From a halophilic archaeon J07HX64 (GTDB lineage Archaea > Halobacteriota > Halobacteria > Halobacteriales > Haloarculaceae): a DNA stretch of 10,342 nucleotides. The stretch is from positions 1,430,096-1,440,437 of the forward strand of contig KE356579.1 in assembly GCA_000416085.1 (NCBI GenBank). Direction: 5' to 3'. Under the pieces are notes generated by a model, which was given only the letters and a program-made list of their open reading frames with translations, did not search any database and was not told the origin of the DNA. Positions 6,145 through 10,342 of the stretch are shown here, in pieces. Positions within the stretch are counted from its first letter, which is position 1. Each line of letters opens with the position of its first letter. Made by a program: the position numbers and the translations under genes.

Positions 6145-7143
6145 ATGACCGAGATACGCTATCTCAGCAGCCCGGACCTTGCGGGGCTCGCCTCGCCCGC
6201 CGAGTACGTCGCGGCAGTCCGTGCGGGGTATCGCCAGCGCGGCGAGGGCGCACCCGCGGAGCCCCGGACCAGACTCGACAGCGAGACCCCACAGGGGATG
6301 TTGACCGGCTACTTTGCGGTCCTGCCCGAGACGGGCGCGATGGGTGGGTACACATACAGTGCGGGGTTCCAGAGCCGCGACGCCCACTTCGTGTTGCCGC
6401 TGTTCGACGCCGACGGCGGGGAGTTGCTGGCGCTTCTGGACGGCTCGCTCCTGAACCCGTTCAAGACCGGCGCGGCAGGGGCCGTCGGCGTCGACGCGCT
6501 CGCCCGGACCGACGCCACCAGACTCGGACTCCTCGGCAGCGGCACACAGGCCCGGGGACAGCTACTCGCCACGGCGACGGTCCGTGACCTCGAACACGTG
6601 TCGGTGTACTCCCCGACCGCCGACCACCGGAACGGGTTTGTCGCCGAGATGGACGACCGCATCGACGCGGCTGTCGAGGCTGTCTCGAGCGGCGCGGATG
6701 CCGTCACCGGTGCCGATATCGTCGTCACCGCGACAACGGCATCGGACCCGGTGTTCGACGGCGACCTGCTCGACCCCGGGACCCACGTCACCGTGATGGG
6801 ACAGTACCACCCCGACCGCGCCGAGGTCGACCCGGAGACAGTCGCGAGGGCGACGTACGTGCCCGACCTGCGCGGCCGCCTCGAACAGGACGCCGGTTCG
6901 TTCCTGCGCGCACTGGCCGACGGCGCAGTCGACGAGGACCACGCACACGCCGAACTCGGCGAGGTTGTCGCGGGTCGGGCGCCCGGGCGAACCGACGACA
7001 CCGAGATAACGCTGTTCGACAGCGGCGGCACGGGGATCGAGACCGTCGCGGCGGCGAAACTCCTCTACGACCGTGCCTGCGAGGCCGGGGTCGGCACGAT
7101 GCTCGAGCTGTCGCCGGCCAGCGAGGCGTTCCCGGGGCGGTAG
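6145..7143 (+). CDS. Ornithine cyclodeaminase / mu-crystallin family NAD(P)-dependent protein
   Basis: The 332-residue protein has the OCD/mu-crystallin/archaeal alanine dehydrogenase fold. It has an N-terminal substrate and dimer domain, the ELLALLDGSLLNPFKTGAAG motif (93-112, usually LTALRTAAAS), a Rossmann dinucleotide loop GLLGSGTQARGQL (128-140), the strand DIVVTATTASDPVFDGDLL (191-209) and a C-terminal FDSGGTGIETVAAAKLLYDR (291-310). Enzymes of the family deaminate or reduce ornithine, alanine, lysine or imino acids. The catalytic lysine usually seen as GxK before the second strand is not evident here, where the segment reads MGGYTYSAGF (66-75), so activity cannot be assumed to be ornithine cyclodeaminase. 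A TATA-like box about 27 bases upstream supports ATG 6145. The next gene starts 84 bases downstream on the same strand and may be co-transcribed. Confidence 0.85.
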   Translation: MTEIRYLSSPDLAGLASPAEYVAAVRAGYRQRGEGAPAEPRTRLDSETPQGMLTGYFAVLPETGAMGGYTYSAGFQSRDAHFVLPLFDADGGELLALLDGSLLNPFKTGAAGAVGVDALARTDATRLGLLGSGTQARGQLLATATVRDLEHVSVYSPTADHRNGFVAEMDDRIDAAVEAVSSGADAVTGADIVVTATTASDPVFDGDLLDPGTHVTVMGQYHPDRAEVDPETVARATYVPDLRGRLEQDAGSFLRALADGAVDEDHAHAELGEVVAGRAPGRTDDTEITLFDSGGTGIETVAAAKLLYDRACEAGVGTMLELSPASEAFPGR

Positions 7144-7227
7144 CCCGGTGCAGACGGCGGTCACCCCGGGAAGCGGCGACGGTTTGGCGTCGAAACCGGT
7201 ATGTCCGGGGCCACCCTGGCCCGGTGT

Positions 7228-7857
7228 ATGACGCGGGTCTGTCTGGTCGGCGAGGAGAACCTGCGGCTGCCCTACGAACTGCTCTCCCGCGAGACCGCCC
7301 GCGACGCGCTGGCGGCCTACGACCTGCGCGAACCGTACCACAGCGCCGTGGCCGTCGAGACGGTCAGCCTCGGCGCGGCGGTCGCGCTGCTGAACGACCT
7401 GAACTGGTATCTCGCCCGCTTCGTCTCCGAGGCGATGGTACTCGAACCCTCCGTCAGCGAGACCGAGTGGCTCTCGCGTGACCTCGCGACGGAGATCCGC
7501 GACGGCGCCTGCGAACCCGGGGAGACCGGCCGACTGCTCAAACTCTACGGTCTCGAGTACCCCGACCCCGGCGCAGGGTCGACGGGAGAGAACAGCGAGG
7601 ATACGGGTGACGCGGCGAGCGGGGATACCGGCGACACTGTGACCGGGACTGCTGCCAGTCCGGGCGGTGGCGCTGGTGATGCCGTGACGGGGGCCGATGC
7701 CAGTCCCGGCGAGGACGGTGACGCGCCAGCGGATGCACCGCGACTCGTCGAGCCGATGTTCGTCGCCCGGACCGGCGGGGGCCTCCCCGAGTACGACCTG
7801 CGGGACGTCGAGGAGACGCTGCTCCTCCGGGTCACCGAGGACGAGTTCGAGTCGTGA
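7228..7857 (+). CDS. DUF5804-like haloarchaeal protein with low-complexity insert
   Basis: The 209-residue product looks like the haloarchaeal DUF5804 family, whose function is unknown to me. Conserved-looking parts are MTRVCLVGEENLRLPYELLS (1-20), YDLREPY (31-37), VETVSLGAAVALLNDLNWYL (43-62), SETEWLSRDLA (77-87) and the C-terminal LVEPMFVARTGGGLPEYDLR with LLLRVTEDEF. Between about residues 113 and 169 a Gly/Asp/Thr/Ala/Ser-rich linker interrupts the protein; it includes two tandem 15-residue units. ATG 7228 fits the family N-terminus; an in-frame ATG at 7201 would add nine residues. No convincing TATA box or SD was seen, so read-through from the OCD-family gene, 84 bases upstream, is likely. 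No signal or membrane segment is present. Confidence 0.75.
   Translation: MTRVCLVGEENLRLPYELLSRETARDALAAYDLREPYHSAVAVETVSLGAAVALLNDLNWYLARFVSEAMVLEPSVSETEWLSRDLATEIRDGACEPGETGRLLKLYGLEYPDPGAGSTGENSEDTGDAASGDTGDTVTGTAASPGGGAGDAVTGADASPGEDGDAPADAPRLVEPMFVARTGGGLPEYDLRDVEETLLLRVTEDEFES
7630..7719 (+). repeat. In-frame tandem repeat, two 45-bp units in the DUF5804-like gene
   Basis: Units 7630-7674 and 7675-7719 encode GDTVTGTAASPGGGA and GDAVTGADASPGEDG, identical at nine of 15 residues (GDxVTGxxASPG core). They form the middle of a disordered linker and suggest growth by duplication in frame. Confidence 0.75.
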
Positions 7858-7921
7858 GGGGGTCTCGCGGGTCGAGACGATCCAACCGGGGCGGGGAGTC
7901 GCTCACCTCTCAACTCCTCGT

Positions 7922-8020
7922 CTGCGGTGCTCGCCTGCTGTCGGCCACACACCTCCCCAACCGACTGCGGCACTCGCCTGCGGTCGGCCACATACCTCCC
8001 CAACCGACTGCGGTGCTCGC
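7922..8020 (+). repeat. 43-bp tandem repeat, two full copies and a partial third
   Basis: Copies at 7922-7964 and 7965-8007 agree at 39 of 43 positions, and 8008-8020 repeats the first 13 bases before the match ends. Each unit contains CTCGCCTGC, GTCGGCCACA and CCTCCCCAACCGA. The junction 7961-7987 (CCGACTGCGG, seven-base loop, CTGCGGTCGG) can pair over ten positions in plus-strand RNA if two G-U wobbles are allowed. Confidence 0.85.
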
Positions 8021-8207
8021 GCCGGAGACCTCCCTATGGTCGGTCCCGCGCCGCGCTCCCCATCCCTCCCGCGATATCTGTTCGCGGCTCTGTCGAGCAC
8101 GCGAACCGGCGCGCGCCACGAGACTAACTCCGCTGGCCTGACGCTACCATCGGTGGTACTCGACACAGGACGCCGTCTCGGTTCGATACCCCCTCAGAGT
8201 CTGTCTG

Positions 8208-8228
8208 TGGACCTCGGGAGAGTCCACG
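8208..8228 (-). terminator. Hairpin downstream of hyuB, possible 3' end signal
   Basis: A perfect six-base inverted repeat GTGGAC / GTCCAC with a nine-base loop lies 36 bases past the hyuB stop. No T-run follows, and archaeal terminators are usually T-rich, so a role in termination is uncertain. Confidence 0.2.
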
Positions 8229-8236
8229 GGCTTCGA

Positions 8237-8305
8237 GGACTCTAGAGACTCCGGTCGGTCCGGTCACTCGGGGGAGTCTGAGGAGTTCGGGGACTCCAGA
8301 GACTC
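8237..8305. repeat. Direct repeat of 15 bases flanking the hyuB stop
   Basis: GGACTCTAGAGACTC (8237-8251) and GGACTCCAGAGACTC (8291-8305) differ at one base. One copy lies in the hyuB 3' UTR, the other encodes part of the C-terminal tail. The spacing is 54 bases, which suggests a local duplication around the gene end. Confidence 0.6.
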
Positions 8306-9856
8306 GTCAACTCCGTCGGAACTCCCGTACCCGCCACCGCCGGGTGTCTCGACGGTGAGGGTCGTTCCGGCGTCGACCTCGCGTGTAATCTTCGCGGGAA
8401 CGGGGTCACCGTCGATACGATTCCGGCCGGTCTGGCCGTCCTCGCCGCCATCGAGCCCCCGGGGGGCGTGTCGGCGGCGCTCGGTCAGGAGAGAGACGGT
8501 CGCCGGGGACTCGACGGTCACCGACCGGACGAGACCGTCACCGCCGTCTGTTCGACCCCGGCCGCCGCTGCCGGCGCGGAGGGCGTAGCGCTCGACGCGC
8601 AGCGGGTAGGCCGCCTCCAGCGCCTCGACGGGCGTGTTCAGCGTGTTCGTCATCCCGACCTGTACACCCGAGAGACCGTCGCTGTCTGCCGTCGCGCCCA
8701 TACCGCCGCCGACTGTCTCGTAGTAGACGAACTCGGGTGACCCGATTATGATGTTGTTCATCGTCCCCTGTCCGCCGGCGGGGACGCGCCCGGGCACCGC
8801 CTCCGCGAGCGCCGCGAACACCACGTCGGCGACGCGCTGACTGGTCTCGACGTTGCCCCCGACGACCGCCGCGGGTGGTGTGGGGTTCAGGAGACACCCC
8901 TCGGGGGCCTCGACGGTCACCGGGTCGTAACAGCCGTGATTCGGCGGTATCTCGGGGTCTGTCACACACCGGATGACGAAGTACACCGCGCTCTTTGCGA
9001 CCGACAGCGGCGCGTTGACGTTCCCGGGGACCTGGTCTGCGGTCCCCTCGAAGTCGACGGTCACAGTCGCCCCGTCGACGGTCACCGCCACCTCCACCGG
9101 GATATCCGCCCCGGTGACCCCGTCGCCCTCCACAGCGTCGCTGGCGTGGTACGTACCGTCGGGGATCTCGCGCAGTTCCCCCTCTATCCGCGTCCGGGAG
9201 TAGTCGATAACGGCGTCGAAGGCATCGAGCAGGCGGTCGCCGTGGTCGTCGAGCAGCTCCCCGAGGCGGGTGCCGGCGCGCTCGTTCGCCCCGCGCTGTG
9301 CACGCAGGTCGGCCCGGCGCTGGTCGGGGTTGCGGACGTTCGCCAGCAGGAGTTCCTCGACGGCCTCGTTTCGCTCCCCGCCCGCGACGTATCGAACCGG
9401 TGGTATCCGGACCCCCTCGGCGTGTATCTCGCGCGCCCCGGCCGGCATACTCCCCGGCGTCGCCCCACCGATATCGGCGTGGTGTGCCCGCGACACCGCG
9501 TAGCCGACGATATCTCCCTCGTAGGAGATCGGCGAGACGAGTGTCACGTCGGGCAGGTGGGTCCCACCCCGAAAGGGGTCGTTCAGCAGGAAGGCGTCGC
9601 CGGGTCGGGGGTCACAGTCGAGCACGGCCCCGACCGCCTCGGGCATCGCGCCGAGATGGACCGGGATGTGTTCTGCCTGTGCGAGCATCCGGCCGTTGCT
9701 GTCGAACAGCGCGGTCGAACAGTCCCGGCGCTCGGTTATGTTCGGCGAGTACGCACCGCGGACGAGCACACTCCCCATCTCCTCGGCGACACTCTCCAGT
9801 TGCGTTCGGAGTATCTCCAGTTCGACCGCGTCGAACCCGGTCGTGTTCGTCGTCAT
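8264..9856 (-). CDS. hyuB: HyuB-family subunit (hydantoinase B / 5-oxoprolinase type)
   Basis: The 530-residue product is a full-length HyuB, partner of HyuA in ATP-dependent opening of hydantoin or 5-oxoproline rings. It starts FDAVELEILRTQLESVAEEM and has AEHIPVHLGAMPE (61-73), GDAFLLNDPFRGGTHLPD (86-103), AHHADIGGATPGSMP (124-138), a long middle domain with VDFEGTADQVPGNVNAP, and VGGNVETSQRVAD plus GGQGTMNNIIIG near the C-terminal third. Histidines and aspartates in these motifs are the likely metal or substrate ligands. After the conserved PGGGGYG end there is an acidic Ser-rich tail of about 20 residues (DESLESPNSSDSPE) that looks like a local extension. Its ATG overlaps the hyuA stop as ATGA, so the subunits are translationally coupled. 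Substrate cannot be told from sequence. Confidence 0.92.
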   Translation of the reverse strand: MTTNTTGFDAVELEILRTQLESVAEEMGSVLVRGAYSPNITERRDCSTALFDSNGRMLAQAEHIPVHLGAMPEAVGAVLDCDPRPGDAFLLNDPFRGGTHLPDVTLVSPISYEGDIVGYAVSRAHHADIGGATPGSMPAGAREIHAEGVRIPPVRYVAGGERNEAVEELLLANVRNPDQRRADLRAQRGANERAGTRLGELLDDHGDRLLDAFDAVIDYSRTRIEGELREIPDGTYHASDAVEGDGVTGADIPVEVAVTVDGATVTVDFEGTADQVPGNVNAPLSVAKSAVYFVIRCVTDPEIPPNHGCYDPVTVEAPEGCLLNPTPPAAVVGGNVETSQRVADVVFAALAEAVPGRVPAGGQGTMNNIIIGSPEFVYYETVGGGMGATADSDGLSGVQVGMTNTLNTPVEALEAAYPLRVERYALRAGSGGRGRTDGGDGLVRSVTVESPATVSLLTERRRHAPRGLDGGEDGQTGRNRIDGDPVPAKITREVDAGTTLTVETPGGGGYGSSDGVDESLESPNSSDSPE

Positions 9857-10342
9857 GCGCCCGCCTCCATCCGGATGGTGCCGTGGTCGTCGACGGTCAC
9901 GTGCCAGTCCGGCGGGACGACGGTCGTGCTCTCCCCGCCGGCGACAACGGCAGGCCCGGCGAACTCGGTCCCGGCGGGCAGATTCCGGTCGTAGACGGGG
10001 GTCTCGCGAAAGTCGCCGGCAAACGATATCGCCCGGTGCTCGACCGGGTCCGGCCGTGTCCCGTCGTGGTCGAGCAACGGCGGGTCCCCGGGGACGGTCG
10101 CGGTGACCCGGAGGGTGAGGAGGTCGACAGGGTCGTCGAGACGGTAGCCGCGGCGGCGCTCGTGGACCCGGTGGAAGCGCTCGGCGACACGGTCCGGGTC
10201 GAACCCGTCCGGGACAGCGACCGTGAGTTCGTGGCTCTGCCCGGTGTAGCGCAGGTCGGCCGCCCGGTCGACCGTGGCGCGGTCGGGGTCGCTCGCGTCG
10301 GTGAGCGCGCGGTCGGTTAGTTGTTCGTACCGGTCGGTGATC
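9853..10342 (-). CDS. hyuA: HyuA-family subunit (hydantoinase A / 5-oxoprolinase type), C-terminal part
   Basis: The frame is open to the right edge and gives the last 162 residues of HyuA, the ATP-using subunit of the hydantoinase/5-oxoprolinase complex. The segment DLRYTGQSHELTV is the hallmark near the HyuA C-terminus, followed by FHRVHERRRGYRLDDPVDL. The end is typical: PVYDRNLPAGTEFAGPAVV, then GGESTTVVPPDWHVTVDDHG. There is no start inside the window, so the promoter of the hyuAB operon lies to the right. The stop TGA overlaps the hyuB ATG. Relatives include 5-oxoprolinase OplA and acetone/acetophenone carboxylase subunits, so the substrate remains open. Confidence 0.9.
   Translation of the reverse strand, partial: ITDRYEQLTDRALTDASDPDRATVDRAADLRYTGQSHELTVAVPDGFDPDRVAERFHRVHERRRGYRLDDPVDLLTLRVTATVPGDPPLLDHDGTRPDPVEHRAISFAGDFRETPVYDRNLPAGTEFAGPAVVAGGESTTVVPPDWHVTVDDHGTIRMEAGA

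Larger units (their letters stand above)
7858..8263. other. Gap with tandem repeats between the convergent DUF5804-like and hyuB genes
   Basis: No gene with a credible product lies here; the short ORFs in all frames are arginine- and serine-rich composition artefacts. The first half carries the 43-bp repeat (7922-8020). From about 8020 to 8200 the sequence is C-rich on the plus strand and shows no structure I can name. At 8208-8228 GTGGAC-N9-GTCCAC can form a hairpin 36 bases past the hyuB stop. Confidence 0.6.

Noticed and set aside
6562..7341. 259-codon minus-strand ORF opposite the OCD-family gene
   Set aside because: It spans the end of one plus-strand gene and the start of the next and has no family features.
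7910..8119. Short ORFs on both strands through the 43-bp repeat
   Set aside because: They are made of repeated Arg/Ser/Pro-rich text with atypical composition for a haloarchaeal protein and have no start signals.
8936..9994. 352-codon plus-strand ORF across hyuB and the hyuA end
   Set aside because: It is antisense to the HyuB and HyuA motifs and crosses the boundary between two real genes.

Overview
The window is typical haloarchaeal DNA. It is strongly GC-rich with G/C in third codon positions, its proteins are very acidic, and most genes have a TATA-like box about 26-28 bases before the start codon, as expected of leaderless transcripts. The gene families (haloarchaeal ArgS, DUF5804-like protein, ModE-like regulator with two TOBE domains, twin-arginine lipoprotein) agree with class Halobacteria. 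I cannot fix the genus from sequence alone. No mobile-element gene, CRISPR array, rRNA or tRNA was found. This looks like an ordinary chromosomal housekeeping and metabolism region with a few unusual intergenic stretches.

Layout from left to right. (1) Positions 1-923: the first codons of a minus-strand Tat lipoprotein, probably the molybdate/tungstate-binding protein of an ABC transporter, lie back to back with a plus-strand ModE-like regulator. The short shared promoter carries a perfect 6-bp palindrome. (2) Positions 924-1325: a non-coding or weakly coding gap with a 35-bp direct duplication and a doubtful small membrane ORF. (3) argS on the minus strand (1326-3071) is divergent from a small, signal-less cohesin-like protein (3159-3599). 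(4) A 340-bp gap with a coding-like acidic stretch leads to a promoter, an 18-codon leaderless-type upstream ORF with three Cys codons, and a TIGR00725/SLOG-family Rossmann protein (3990-4448). (5) A 505-residue GCS2-type glutamate-cysteine ligase family protein lies on the minus strand (4497-6014). It is divergent from an ornithine cyclodeaminase/mu-crystallin family protein (6145-7143), which is followed by a DUF5804-like gene (7228-7857) carrying a species-specific low-complexity insert. (6) Positions 7858-8263 hold a 43-bp tandem repeat able to form a strand-specific RNA hairpin. (7) A hyuA-hyuB pair (hydantoinase/5-oxoprolinase family) on the minus strand runs off the right edge; the two genes overlap by ATGA.

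How the genes may work together. The modE-lipoprotein pair is a plausible metalate uptake and control unit. The GCS2-family ligase, the OCD-family protein and HyuAB all touch glutamate, ornithine/proline or 5-oxoproline chemistry. They may reflect gamma-glutamyl-thiol turnover, but only hyuA and hyuB form a clear operon. I did not find an obviously new multi-gene system. The most interesting items are the overlapping leader ORF before the TIGR00725 gene, the 43-bp hairpin repeat and the duplicated 35-bp element.
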